Shown here: piece by piece, positions 34,743 through 45,878 of the stretch
Numbering within the stretch: the first letter of the stretch is position 1
Layout of the letters: each line of letters begins with the position of its first letter
From: Pythium myriotylum
Taxonomy: Eukaryota > Oomycota > Peronosporomycetes > Pythiales > Pythiaceae
Length of the DNA stretch: 64,000 nucleotides
Direction of reading: 5' to 3'
Assembly (NCBI GenBank): GCA_023091665.1
Contig: JALJCQ010000025.1
Coordinates: 124,001-188,000 of the forward strand
Translations under genes and position numbers: made by a program
The notes under the pieces: model-generated
The model's input: the letters and a program-made list of their open reading frames with translations, nothing else
Told to the model about the DNA's origin: nothing
The model's database searches: none

Positions 34743-35886
34743 CTAGATAGACAGCAGACCTTGTTTGGTTGCCATCCATTCGCCTCGCAAGAGGACACCC
34801 AGTGTCTCCAGCACCCACTGCGCTGCGTAGCTAGGATCTCTGCCCGACAGCACGCCCCCGCTACGAGCTCGGTACTCGGTTCCGTCGTCGTTAAGCGCTT
34901 CAAATCTGTGCCACACAAAGTTGGACGCCCACATATCCGAGAGCTGGTCCGTTTTCTTCTGCACTTCGGGGGCGAACAGTGATCGAACGTAAACGGTATA
35001 CCCCGTGTCTGTCTTGACCCGACTTCCTAAGTATATCATGTGGACGTTGAGAGGGATCGAAGGGTACCAGTCGATACACCGCGTGACGACCATGTCGGGC
35101 GTGAACTCCTGCAGGACTTCCATCCATCCGCGGCCTCGGTTGTTCATCACAATTTTCTCATACACGGACGGTTTCATCAAGCAGTCCCACCAAACGTTGA
35201 CAAAGTCAATCATCCGAGAACCGCGAAATGTCTTCTCGAAGCTGAATTGCACAGTGTCGCTGGAGCCAACAAACCGACGTCGCACACGCCACCCAAAGAA
35301 ACTCACACCGACAAACTCCGTCTCGAGACTCCAAAGGAACGCGTTAACTTCTTTCTGGGACGTCTCGATCTCGCCAAGGCAGTCTTCGATCGCCCACGGT
35401 TTGAAATATCGTCGCGTAATCCCTCGCCACCGACGAATACTGGTCTCCCAATCATTCGTCGCTACACCGAGAAGGTTCTCGATAGCGATCGAGGCCATCC
35501 GGTGCTCGTGGATCAATGCGCTCAGCTGCAGTCGATTGTGTTCGAGTTCTCGCTGCTTCCGAGTGAGCTGCATCATGCGCTGTAAACGAGCACGAATCTG
35601 CAAGGCTTTTTCGTCGAGCACACTCTCCCAAAAAGCATTATCTTCATCTTCCAGCGACGGTAGCATCGCCACTACACGCTCATAGAGTTCCAGTGTCGTT
35701 CGCTGTCGCGCTAGCTTCAACTGGAATGGATTCATTCGAAAAGCGTCAAAGTGAAGATACGCATTACGAGGCGGAAGCAGACGAGTGACTTACCACTCGC
35801 TTCTCTCGGGATTTGCGCTCACGCTCACGAAGCGTCTGGCGATCGGCCCGATGGCATGCGTTGTCGTGTGGAAGGAGCTCGTTCAT
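34743..35886 (-). CDS. array member 13: basic-motif/START-like protein
   Basis: Exon 1 35886-35794 from the nearer ATG (31 codons, ending RERERKSREKRV; an ATG at 35970 would add 28 residues), donor GTAAGT; intron 73 bases ending TTCCAG; exon 2 35720-34743 opening LKLARQRTTLELYE. About 356 residues. Pairs with member 12 in IDFVNVWWDC, VLQEFTPDM, IPLNVHMIYLGSRVKTDTGY and the RSGGVLSGRDPSYAAQW ending. The last residues, EWMATKQGLLSI, keep the family C-terminus. Confidence 0.84.
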
Positions 35887-37573
35887 CCGTACGCGCGGGA
35901 AGAAACTCACTTCGGGGTGCTGCTGGAGAAAAAGTCGCGTCGCGAAGAGTGGCACAGAGCTTCCTGCCACCTGAGGAGACAGGAAACGCGTTCGAACGTT
36001 GGGGGGATGTGGCTCTGGAACTCGAAACGCTCGGTGTCAGTACTACATTAGGATGGATGAATGTGTAAAGGTTTGCTACATTGGGTTAACCTTCAGCAAG
36101 AGGTATCGACTTCAACATGCAGTACAACCTGTGCTGGGTGCTTGTTAATAGCTGGTGAGCGCGTTGGATGATTGAACTTTCACACTCGGCTGGGCTCGTT
36201 CAACGCCCAGAATTATTTTCGTCAAAAGCATATTCATATACCTGCATCCAGCCCTACCAGATTGGATGGGAACGCTCTGGAAAAGGCGGATGAGTACAAG
36301 TGAATCGCGGAATGAGTCCGTTGGACTTTTTTGGAATCCACAGTCTCGTCATTGCATTCTCGACTCCATAGATCCCCTCTCTCCCGTTCTCGATCGAAAT
36401 ATCTCACGATAGCCTCGAAGCGGACCTGAGAAACGTTCGTTTGTGCTAATAGCTGGAGTTCACAATCGTACGATCGATTCTGGATTACATCTTACGTGAA
36501 GCCACCTTCACAGATCTCTCTGGACCCATTCATTGTCTACCGAACGAAGCGTTCAACTCGAGTGTAGCGAAGCAAACCCTCTTGTGTGCGCGCTCAATTC
36601 TTCCTCTTGTTGAAGTTCCTTCATCCCGAGCGAAGAGTCCACCTGATGATCCCACGGGTTGGAGCGAAACGACGGGGCGATTCGGGTGGATGACGACTGT
36701 GCGATTGCAATTTGTGATACCTACCTACGTGTTCCTGGGAAATTGGAACAAGCGACTGTCAAGCAACATCCTATCCATTTTGCCATGATGAGAAGGATCG
36801 GATGGCATCGCGCAACAATGGAAAGATCCACAATTCTTCGTGCACGAGTTCTTCGGCCAACTTGTTCGAGCTGCAAAATTGGCCTCAACGCGATACAGAC
36901 CATTCCGACCTTCAGGTAATTCAGTCACACGCCACCAAATAGCCGGTTATTATGACGAGGATGTATCGCTCACACGGCTATGCGGCTCAGCACCCGCACG
37001 CAGGAAGCGAGTGAGCTCCTGACTTCGATCACTGACTGATGAAAGTGTCTCAATCACCCTCAACTTGATTACACGGCCGTCAACACTCTCTTTCACCCAC
37101 AGCGATCGAAACGAAACAACCTGATCTCCTGATGCGCTGTACACAGTGAAATCCGACCACAATGGGCGCCCATCAAATGGCTGGGAATGTTGATCAAGGT
37201 CTCCTCGCCACACCTTTCCCATTTGGAGAACAACAGAGCTTCACGAATTTCTTGCCTCACGACTTCAAACAAAGCTTCAGCGCAATCATAGTTCAAACAG
37301 ATCCCATGATTCAGCCCTCGTCACCAGTGTAGGTACGATACCCAGTCGATGCTGGGAGCTACCACACTCGGCCAAACCCTACTGAGCCCCTGCAAACCCA
37401 AGAATGCGCAATACGATATGTTCGAAGAGTGATCCGCGCACAACACGATGAACGAATCCTCGTCTTACTCCAAGTTGCCATGATTCAGTTCAAGACTTTG
37501 ACGGGACCAATTGTTGGAGGCTTGCCTTTGGGAGGCCATTGATACTCTCTGAGCGAAAGCACACGCGTGCGGC
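35887..37573. other. largest array spacer, possible coding remnant
   Basis: No family copy was seen. On the minus strand 37296-36950 two frames join into text that looks like protein (ALFEVVRQEIREALLF, then PLWSDFTVYSASGDQVV and VIKLRVIETLSSV), with stops after it. It could be the remnant of an unrelated gene; I do not recognise it. Confidence 0.3.
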
Positions 37574-38726
37574 TTAGTAGTTTGATAAAAGCCCTCGCTT
37601 CGCCCCAAACTGTTCGACTCGTAATAGAACGCCCAGTGTTTCCATGAGCCACTCTGCCGCATAGTTCGCGTCTCTGCCTGATAGCTTCCCCCCGATATGA
37701 GCACGGTAGTCGGTCGCGTCTTCATTCAGCGCCTCGAAGCTGAGCCATACAAAGTTGGAAGCCCACATGTCCGTGTGTTCGCTGATCTTGTTTTGAACCT
37801 CGGGCACGTACAGAGTTCGCACAAATTGGTAGTATCCGTATTCAGTCTTGACACGGCTGACAAGGTAGATCATGTGTGCGTAGAGTGATATCGAAGGATA
37901 CCAATCGATGACACGAACCACACACATCTCCGGAGTCAACTCTTGCAGCACATCGACCCAACCTCGACCTCGCTTGCCTATCACCGTCTTGTCGTACATT
38001 GAAGTCTTTGTGTAGCAGTCCCACCACGCATTCACAAAATCCATCATCGGGAATCCTCGAAGCGTCTTGTCGAAGCTGAACTGCACGGCGTCTCGCGACT
38101 CCACGATGCGCCGTCGCACACGCCACCCAAAGAATGTCACACCAACGGACGTAGTGTCGAGGCCCCAAAGAAACGCGTTCATTTCTCGCCACGCTGCCTC
38201 GATCTCTTCCTTGCAGTCTTCCATCGTCTTCGCCTTGAAGTGTCTTCGAGTGATCGATCGCCACCGCAAAATTCGAGCCTCCCAGTCGTCCCTCGGCGCT
38301 CCTAGGAGTCCTTCGATTGCAATAGAAGCCAGTCGATGCTCTTGGAAGAGACGGTTGAGCTGTGAGCGATCAGCTTCGAGCTGTCTGCGCTCCTGAGCGA
38401 GCGCCAACGAGCGTCGCAAGTGTGTGCGGACGCGTGCCTCGTCGGGCTCGAGCACCGAGTCCCACAAAGCGTTATCATCATCGAAAAGTGATGGTATCAC
38501 CGCCACAACGCTTTCGTATAGTTCGAGAGTCGCTCGCTGCTGCTCCAACATCAGCTGCAGATACCTCGAGAGATGGTCAGCACGACGCTAAGATTAGGAC
38601 GCGATTCACGTAGAGTCTCACCGCTCGCTTCTCCCGGGACTTGCGCTCGCGCTCGCGGAGCGTCTCGCGGTCGGGCCGCTGGGCACCATGCCCCGCGGGT
38701 TCCTTCCGACTCGGAGAGATCTCCAT
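37574..38726 (-). CDS. array member 14: basic-motif/START-like protein
   Basis: Exon 1 38726-38622 (35 codons, RPDRETLRERER then KSREKRA), donor GTGAGA; intron 67 bases ending GCTGCAG; exon 2 38554-37574 opening LMLEQQRATLELYE. About 361 residues. The linker differs from the usual EIEAAQKELNAFLW by a WREMNAFLW version, and FSFEKT is FSFDKT. The C-terminal 60 residues (SEHTDMWASNFVWLSFEALN and HIGGKLSGRDANYAA) are almost the same as in member 16, 3.6 kb away, down to long identical DNA stretches, suggesting conversion. Confidence 0.85.
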
Positions 38727-39550
38727 CGTCGTCTCCGGGGATTGATTGCCCTTTCGTCTCCCGCTGGCGGGATGAGATGGCAGGTGCCTGTGATTCCTTA
38801 TACTGGACTGGACTGACCACTTGACCGGACGGAAAATTCGAAACAAGCGACTGGTATGGTCCTGGGCGTGCAAGTCCGTCATAACAACGTCGAGGCGACC
38901 GCGCGGAAGGGCGTGTGCAAAGCTGTAGTTAGAGCCAGCCCCATTTTCGCGTCGCAGGCTGAGTTTAAGTAATGCTGCAGCTTGCGACACGCTCTCGGCC
39001 GATTCGGTTCGTCACATTTAATGGCGTCCATGTGAATCAAACCGACTCCATCACGCGTCTCCGCCACAATCACTGGACCCGTCTGCCTCGCCCTCGATTC
39101 TGTTGATGACAGAACCCACCATCGTCCAGGATTGGAATGTTTATCACTCAGTGTAGCCTACATGGCTCACGGAGGCATTGCGTTTGACGACGTAGGCAAG
39201 ATGCGTCTTGACGCCGATCCAGTATAGTGCAGCGAGAACAGCGTCTGTGAAAGAAGAAGAATCACGTGCAATGTGATCGCTTCCACATCTTCATCACGAC
39301 CGCGGTGATCGCTCGAAGTTGCACGGCATGATAAAATGATGGATGGCAAAGGCGAACAATGTACTATCCTTCTTCAAGCATCGACGGTCGGCTGTACCAC
39401 GCAAACGAGCACTCGAGACAACCCTCTGAGATGACTATCAGCCTCCAGAAAACATGCTTGGGTGCAGACCATCTGGAGCAGTGATCCACAGGTCTTGTAC
39501 TGGTGGGGTGTCAACGGCATCGAATCTGACGAGGTCCTCAATTCGATAAG
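38727..39550. other. spacer, no gene recognised
   Basis: Only short frames and the 5-prime flank of member 14. Confidence 0.45.
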
Positions 39551-40706
39551 TCAGGCTTGCGGTAATAGTCCTCGCTTCGTCACGTACGTCTCCGCACGCA
39601 AGAGAACAGCTAGCGTTTCCACAACCCATTGAGCGATATAGTTGGTATCGTGGCCTGTGAGCTTGCCTCCGATGTGTGCACGGTAGTCCGTCGCGTCAGC
39701 GTTTAGCGCTTCAAAGCTCAACCACAAAAAGTTCGAAGCCCACATGTCCTTGGAATCGGAGATCTTCCTCTGGACCTCAGGTGCACAGATGGTACGCAAG
39801 AAGACCACAAACCCAGTGTCGGTCTTCACGAGGGCCACCAGGTAAAACGTGTGCGTGTCCAGTGTAAACGCGGGAATCCGCTCGTGGCACTGCACAATTA
39901 CAATCTCGGGGGCGACTTGTTGTTGAACTTCGAGCCAGCAGCGTACGCGGTCACCAAATACGACCTGACTGTACACTTCTAACGTCGTGTAGCATTTCCA
40001 ACTCGCTGTGACGAAGTCCATCATCGGAAATCCTCGGAATACCTTCTCAAAACTGAACTGGATCGTGTCTCGCGACTCGACTACACGCCGTCCAACTCGC
40101 CAGCCAAAGAAACTCGCTCCGATCCATTGTGTGTCAAGGCTCCACACAAATGCATTCAGCTCTTTCAGTGCCAACTCAATCTCAGCGAGGCATTCCTCCT
40201 TGGTCCACGGCACAAAATAGCTTCGCGCAATTGCGCGCCATCGCCGAAGACTGTCTTCCCACTCATCGGAAGCAGCACATCCGTAGAGTCCTTCGATCGC
40301 AATCGAAGCAAGGCGATGCTCTTCCAGAAGTCGAGTGAGCTGAGCTCGTTCACGTTCCAGTTGCATCTTGATTTGACTAAGCGGCATTGAGAGTTTCAAG
40401 TGAGACCTGAGTCGCATGGCATCCGGGTTCAAAATAGTCTGCCAGATGGTGTCGCCATTGTCCACCAGTGACGGGAAGACACTCGCCACCGACTCAAGTA
40501 TTTCGAGCGTCGCCCGCTTTCTCTGGAGACGCCTCTGGGAAAAACAATATCCGTCAATGGAGACTACACAATCCAAAAGGGACCAGGCAACACACCGCTC
40601 GTTTCTCGCGGGACTTGCGCTCGCGCTCGCGCAGTACCTTTCGGTCGACACTGAGTCGTGGAGCCTTCGCCAGTGACAGCGTTTGTCCGCCCGACGAGGC
40701 TTCCAT
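39551..40706 (-). CDS. array member 15: basic-motif/START-like protein
   Basis: Exon 1 40706-40596 (37 codons, SVDRKVLRERER then KSREKRA; a frame open to an ATG at 40826 could add 40 residues), donor GTGTGT; intron 61 bases ending TTCCCAG; exon 2 40534-39551 opening RRLQRKRATLEILE. About 364 residues. It carries a distinct second half: VRCWLEVQQQVAPEIVIVQC, then HERIPAFTLDTHTFYLVALV and FLRTICAPEVQRK. The N-terminal segment PSLVDNGDTIW is less acidic than in its neighbours. Confidence 0.84.
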
Positions 40707-41152
40707 AGGGAAAGTCTTCAACTGAGGCGTTGGGGTCTTCGAGCGAGAGGACTCGACTGTTTTCTCCACTTTCCCGGTGTGGAACGACTCGAGCGTGTTT
40801 GGAAATACGAGCGAATTACGCACCACCGTGGCTGCAAAGGGGAGGCAAGAACGACGATCGCAAAGCGATGGAACAGTCAGACGGGAACCGTCAAGAGTGA
40901 CTTCCCGGTAGGGAGACTTGATTCAGCTCATCCTTCAGATTTCTCTGAACTCATACGAATGTGATGTTGCGATCTCGGGTGCATATCAGCAAAACCTACT
41001 GGCGAGATGAACGCAGCTCTCCTTGGTGGAATGTAGTCGCGCTCCTTTAATTGAGGTTCACATTGACGATCAGTCGATCAAAACTGATCGTGTCAGCAAC
41101 GCTTGCCATAGAGCAGCAAGGCTGTCCATGGAAAGTCGACGCTGGGTCGTAT

Positions 41153-42328
41153 TTAGAAACTCGACAAGAGCCCTCGCCTGGTCGCCATTCGCTCCGCACG
41201 CAAGAGCACGGCAAGTGTTTCCATAAGCCACTGTGCCGCATAGTTCGCGTCTCTGCCTGATAGCTTCCCCCCGATATGAGCACGGTAGTCGGTTGCGTCG
41301 TCATTCAGCGCCTCGAAGCTGAGCCATACAAAGTTGGACGCCCACATGTCCGTGTGCTCGTTGATCTTGTTTTGAACCTCGGGTACGTACATTGTTCTCA
41401 CAAACTGAAGGTACCCAGTACCAGTTTTCGAACGACTGACAAGGTAGAACACATGTGCATCCAACGAGATCTCCTTGAACCGCTCATAGCACCGCACGAT
41501 TACCAATTCTGGTGTCAGCTGCTGCACCATCTCCAAGAAGCAGAGCGCTCGATCTCCGATCGTAACTTCGCTGTATACCTCCTGCTTCGTGTAGCAGTTC
41601 CATCCTACAGTGACGAAGTCCTGCATCGGAAAACCGCGAAAAGTCTTCTCGAAACTGAATTCGACGGCATCACGGGACTGTACAATGCGCCGGCGTGCTC
41701 GCCATCCAAAGAAACTCGCACCAACCACCTCTGTGTCCAGGCTCCACATATACGCATTCAACTCTTTCTGGGCTGTCTCGACCTCGGCCAGGCAATCCTC
41801 CATTTTTCTTGGTGAGTAGTTCTGAAGAGTGATGGCGCGCCATCGCCTTAGACTGTCTTCCCAATCGTTGCTTGGTTTCCGCCCGACGAGCCCTTCGATT
41901 GCGATTGACGCCAGTCGATGCTCCTCCAACAGAATGCTCAACTGCGAGCGCGTGCGCTCAAGCTGGCGCTTCTCTTGTGCTAGCTGCATTGAACGCTTCA
42001 AGAACGATCGCATGCGAGCAGCATCAGGGTCAAGAACGCTATTCCAGAAGGCGTCATCTCTGTCCATTAGCGTTGGAAGAATTGCCGCAACATTCTCAAG
42101 CACCTCGAGCACTGCACGCTTCTCCGACAGAAGAGCCTGTCTCGCCGTTTCCATTTTTATCAGAGATCGATGGGGAGACAGGAATGAGATGAGACACAAA
42201 CGTACCGCACGTCGCACACGAGACTTGCGCTCGCGATCACGCAGCGTTTTGCGGTCGACACGCAACGATCTGGAACCAAACTCGGGCGCACTCAGTGCCA
42301 ATGTCGAGGTGGAATTGACGGATTGCAT
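41153..42328 (-). CDS. array member 16: member with translatable intron
   Basis: Exon 1 42328-42206 (41 codons, ending LRVDRKTLRDRERKSRVRRA), intron 42205-42137 (69 bases, GTACGT to GACAG), exon 2 42136-41153 opening ALLSEKRAVLEVLE; about 368 residues when spliced. The intron has a length divisible by three and no stop, so exon 1 and exon 2 form one continuous frame. Retention would give a 391-residue protein with 23 extra residues placed directly between the basic motif and the coiled coil. The basic core differs from the norm (RDRERKSRVRR). The middle has ELVIVRCYERFKEISLDAH. Confidence 0.86.
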   Translation of the reverse strand: MQSVNSTSTLALSAPEFGSRSLRVDRKTLRDRERKSRVRRAVRLCLISFLSPHRSLIKMETARQALLSEKRAVLEVLENVAAILPTLMDRDDAFWNSVLDPDAARMRSFLKRSMQLAQEKRQLERTRSQLSILLEEHRLASIAIEGLVGRKPSNDWEDSLRRWRAITLQNYSPRKMEDCLAEVETAQKELNAYMWSLDTEVVGASFFGWRARRRIVQSRDAVEFSFEKTFRGFPMQDFVTVGWNCYTKQEVYSEVTIGDRALCFLEMVQQLTPELVIVRCYERFKEISLDAHVFYLVSRSKTGTGYLQFVRTMYVPEVQNKINEHTDMWASNFVWLSFEALNDDATDYRAHIGGKLSGRDANYAAQWLMETLAVLLRAERMATRRGLLSSF

Positions 42329-42768
42329 TTCTTCAAGTGATCAATACAGGGCCCGAATTGGAAACAACTCAAGAAAATGATGGACGCGAGAGCGAGGCGT
42401 ACAGTACTTTCGACGCTTGGTGTGCCGGCTGCGCGGATAAACAACTAATTTGTGAGCGGAGGAGATTACGGTAACATCTGCAGCTCTCCCGCCGTGAGAA
42501 CGTGGCAACCTTCAGCAACCTTCTGAGAAAGACATCAGTCCAACACATTTCCACACTCCATCCAAGATCCTCGGTCACCAAAGAAATCGTTCTTGAGACA
42601 TCGTATATTGCAGCGAGGATTGCGAAACTCCGGTGCACAAGGAAACGAATTGCTGCTGAGATAACGCGAATCTGACGACGCGGGTAGTCCCCACTACACG
42701 GTCGCAGGGTTGGGGCGACGCCACCACCAAGTAATTGAGTCGTTAGAACTTGGACTCGGAGATGCAAT

Positions 42769-43901
42769 TCAAATGCTCAGAAGCAATCCCCTGTTTGTCG
42801 CGATCTGCTCGACTCGAATTAACACGGCCAGCGTCTCGACAAGCCATAGCATCGCATAGTTGGTGTCCTGACTCGCCAGTGTCCCACCGATTTGAATACG
42901 GTAGTCGGTCATGTCGTCGTTGAGCGCTTCGTAGCAGAACCAAACAATATCGTTCGTCCATGCATCTGTGCATTCAGATGTTCGCTTTTGCACTTCTGGC
43001 ACATGCAACGACCTCACAAACTGTAAGTACCCGGTATCAGTCTTGACTTGACTCACGAGGATAAAGGTATGGGTGTCCAATGAGAACGTTGGGTATCGAT
43101 CGACAATCCGGATAATCCACACGTCGGGGGTGAGTTTCTGAATGGGAAAGAGCCAGCAGGAAGTGCGGTCGGCGTTCATCACAGATTTGTACGTCTTCTG
43201 ATCGGTGTAAGTATTCCATACAGCGGTGACGAAATCAATCATGTGGAATCCGCGTAAGGTCTTCAAGAAGCTGAACTGCACAGCCCCTTGTGACTCAACT
43301 ATACGCCGCCGGACATGCCAACCGAAGAAACTAGGACTGACGGATGCGGTGTCGAGACTCCAAAAGAACGCATTCATCTCCTTCTTCGACTTCTCGATCT
43401 CAGCCAAGCACTCTTCCATTAGCCACGGCTGGAAGTACTTCAGTGTAACGAAGCGCCATCGACGAACACAGACTTCCCAATTGTTAGTCGCTGTCCCTAG
43501 CATTCCCTCGATCGCAACTGACGCCAAACGATGTTCTTGGATTAAATAGTTCAACTGGATGCGCTCATTGTCGAGCTGCCTCTTCTCGCGAGCGAGGTGT
43601 AGTGAGCGGAGCAAATGCGTGCGGATACGTGCAGCGTTGGGGTCTAAGACAGCCTCCCAAGAGGCGCTGTCTTCATCGAAGAGGGTAGGCCCAAGCGCGA
43701 CCACACTCTCGAGTATCTCGAGGGTCGCTCGCCGTTGAGCGAGAAGGGTCTGCATTTGACCAAGGGTGTTCAGGCCGCCGCAAAAAACGAGCGTAATCAT
43801 CAGCAGAGGCTCACCGCGCGTTTCGCTCTGGACTTGCGCTCACGCTCGCGTAGCGTCTGGCGCTCGACGCGCGGAGGTTTGATGGCGAGTTGCTTGATCA
43901 T
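42769..43901 (-). CDS. array member 17: basic-motif/START-like protein
   Basis: Last intact copy. Exon 1 43901-43815 (29 codons, MIKQLAIKPPRVERQTLRER then the core KSRAKRA), donor GTGAGC; intron 65 bases ending AATGCAG; exon 2 43749-42769 opening TLLAQRRATLEILE. About 355 residues. It is divergent in places: FFGWHVRRRIVESQGAVQFS, FLKTLRGFHMIDF, SCWLFPIQKLTPDVWIIRI and DAWTNDIVWFCYEALN. The exon-2 frame also stays open into the intron up to an ATG at 43800. Confidence 0.84.
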
Positions 43902-44879
43902 ATCCACGTGGAATCGCACTGCGGCTTCGGGTGTGAACTGCTCTCAATGCTGCCAGTTGGTGAATTGGGTGCTCCGTTTATGCTGGAATCCATTAACTCC
44001 ATTGTTGTAACAGTGAAGTCTAATCACAAGTGACGTGTGGGTGACACCACCGAGTCTTTCCAAGTGTCCTTTCATCGACAAAGTTGCAAATAAAACGGAA
44101 CAGTTCGCAATTCTCGATTCGTGTCGCCGTCATGGCACAACTAATAGCCGTGCCATGACGGCGACACAAAAACTAGCAGCTGAACTTCGCCACGGCTTCA
44201 GCTTTCTCATCATGTGCGTGCTCACAAAAAATCGTCGCCATCAAACACAACAAAAACAATTTTAGCTTGGACAGTCACCACCCGTTCAACTCAGATCAAC
44301 ACGGCCAGCAGCGGGCGACGAATCAATACATCGTAGAATTGTTGAGGCAAATCGCTGTTCGATGCTAGTCAGCACGAAATTGATATCCATTACTTCGCGA
44401 TCGAGACTCCTTGTAAGTTTCGGACGATGCGTGATCAGCAATGACCTCCCTTCCAGTTCGTTCGTAGATTTCGTCATTTCATGACAAAGTACCGCAATTC
44501 AAAAGCCAAGTAGCGTCACGAACTTCAACTGAACAGCGCACGAGTGAAGACAAAATGGTGCTTGTAACGGCACCTATCTTGTTTCTCCGCTACGATCTTC
44601 TTCCAGCACGGTCGAGTGGCCTCGACTCCAAATAGCAAGTTGTAGCTGCACACTAATGATAAAACATCAGTCTTCCACTCGTCTACCCCTCCACAGGTAG
44701 ACCCTCAAAGTCGAGATTTACGGGCGAAAGACTGCTGCCGTGCAAGACACCGTCGGCACACTTTGTCATCTTCTCCATGGACCCTCCTCAAACTTACCGC
44801 TACAAACCCGCAAGAAGTTCAGAGAAGAATCAGTCTGCCGGTGTCTGTGGATCTAAGTTCATGACTGATTCATGTGCTT
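43902..44879. other. spacer at the 5-prime edge of the array
   Basis: No gene. It includes a strong hairpin at 44121-44167. Confidence 0.5.
44121..44167. repeat. perfect 18-bp-arm hairpin
   Basis: Arms 44121-44138 and 44150-44167 (GTGTCGCCGTCATGGCAC and its exact complement) around an 11-base loop. Too short and isolated for a TIR element; a structured RNA or small-RNA precursor is possible. Confidence 0.8.
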
Positions 44880-45697
44880 AGGCATTCGAAGCGCGCTCTT
44901 TGCACACGTTGATGGGGCAAGCGTCTCCGCGAACCACCACGATGCGTAGTTGGCGTCATTATCCCCGCGGATTCTCCAATAGATTGCGGCAGTCGGTTAA
45001 ATCGAGATCGAATTCTGTCTAACGATGGGTCTGAATCTGCATGGCGGACACCTGCGAAAGTATACCTCGGCTTTGGTCTCGATGCGACAGATGAGGGAGA
45101 ATACGTGAGAATACGTGTGTATCCATCGACATCACCTTGTATCTCTCAACGCACCGCACAATCCCGAGTGTCGGTGAGAACCGTAGCAAGACTTCAACCC
45201 AGTGACGCCTCACCGCCAATGAAGGCGTCCCGCCTGGCATTGATGAACATCCACAAGGTCTTGTAGAGGCTGAACTGCGCGGCGCCTCGCACCTGGTCGA
45301 TGCGCAACCTGACGCGCCACCCCACGAAGCTCCTGCTAATTAATGGCCAGGTGAACGCGTTGATCTCGTTCGTCGACGCCTCCACTTCTAGCCCACAGTC
45401 TTCCAATGTGCACGATGTAAGCATCAACGAGAGACCGTTCTTCGCCGTCCGCAAGAGCCGGGATCCCGGGCATAGCTCGTATTCAAGGCCGCGAGTGTAG
45501 TGCAGAACTTTGCGAGATTCGCTCGTCGATTTCCGAGCCGATTTTCGTCGGATCGGAGCCGGAAGCGCGCGGTTGCGGAGCCAGAGCCCGCAGCTCGGTG
45601 TTCGCGCATCTTGTGAGCTCAGCCGCGCGCCGTGGCGCGTTTGATTCGCGTCGGCGCGAGGTCGCTCAGTGAACCTTCCATGTTGCTCCTTGCTCAA
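44880..45697 (-). pseudogene. array member 18: heavily decayed copy
   Basis: The minus strand holds family blocks in the right order but several frames: TLEDCGLEVEASTNEINAF, SFVGWRVRLRIDQVRGAAQF, then RHWVEVLLRFSPTLGIVRC with VERYKVMSMDTHVFS, then DANYASWWFAETLA near 44950. The coiled-coil region, basic motif and intron are gone or unrecognisable. This marks the true edge of the array, 180 bases from the next gene. Confidence 0.75.
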
Positions 45698-45878
45698 GAA
45701 TGGTGGGAGAGAATGATGAAGCGAAACTCAGGACTCCAAAACTACCCACTCCCGGCGAGAAAACTACAGAAATCGACGTTGTTGAAGGGCATATCTACGA
45801 GAATAGTCGTGTTCGAGTTGCAGTGCCACAAACGTCTTTTCAAGATCCTCTCTCTCTCTCTCTCTGATATCTTTGCTG

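Noticed and set aside
11729..43901. Calling the family bZIP transcription factors outright
   Set aside because: The basic motif lacks the bZIP Asn and is followed by an intron and a proline-containing acidic segment, not a leucine zipper. Kept as basic-motif/START-like.
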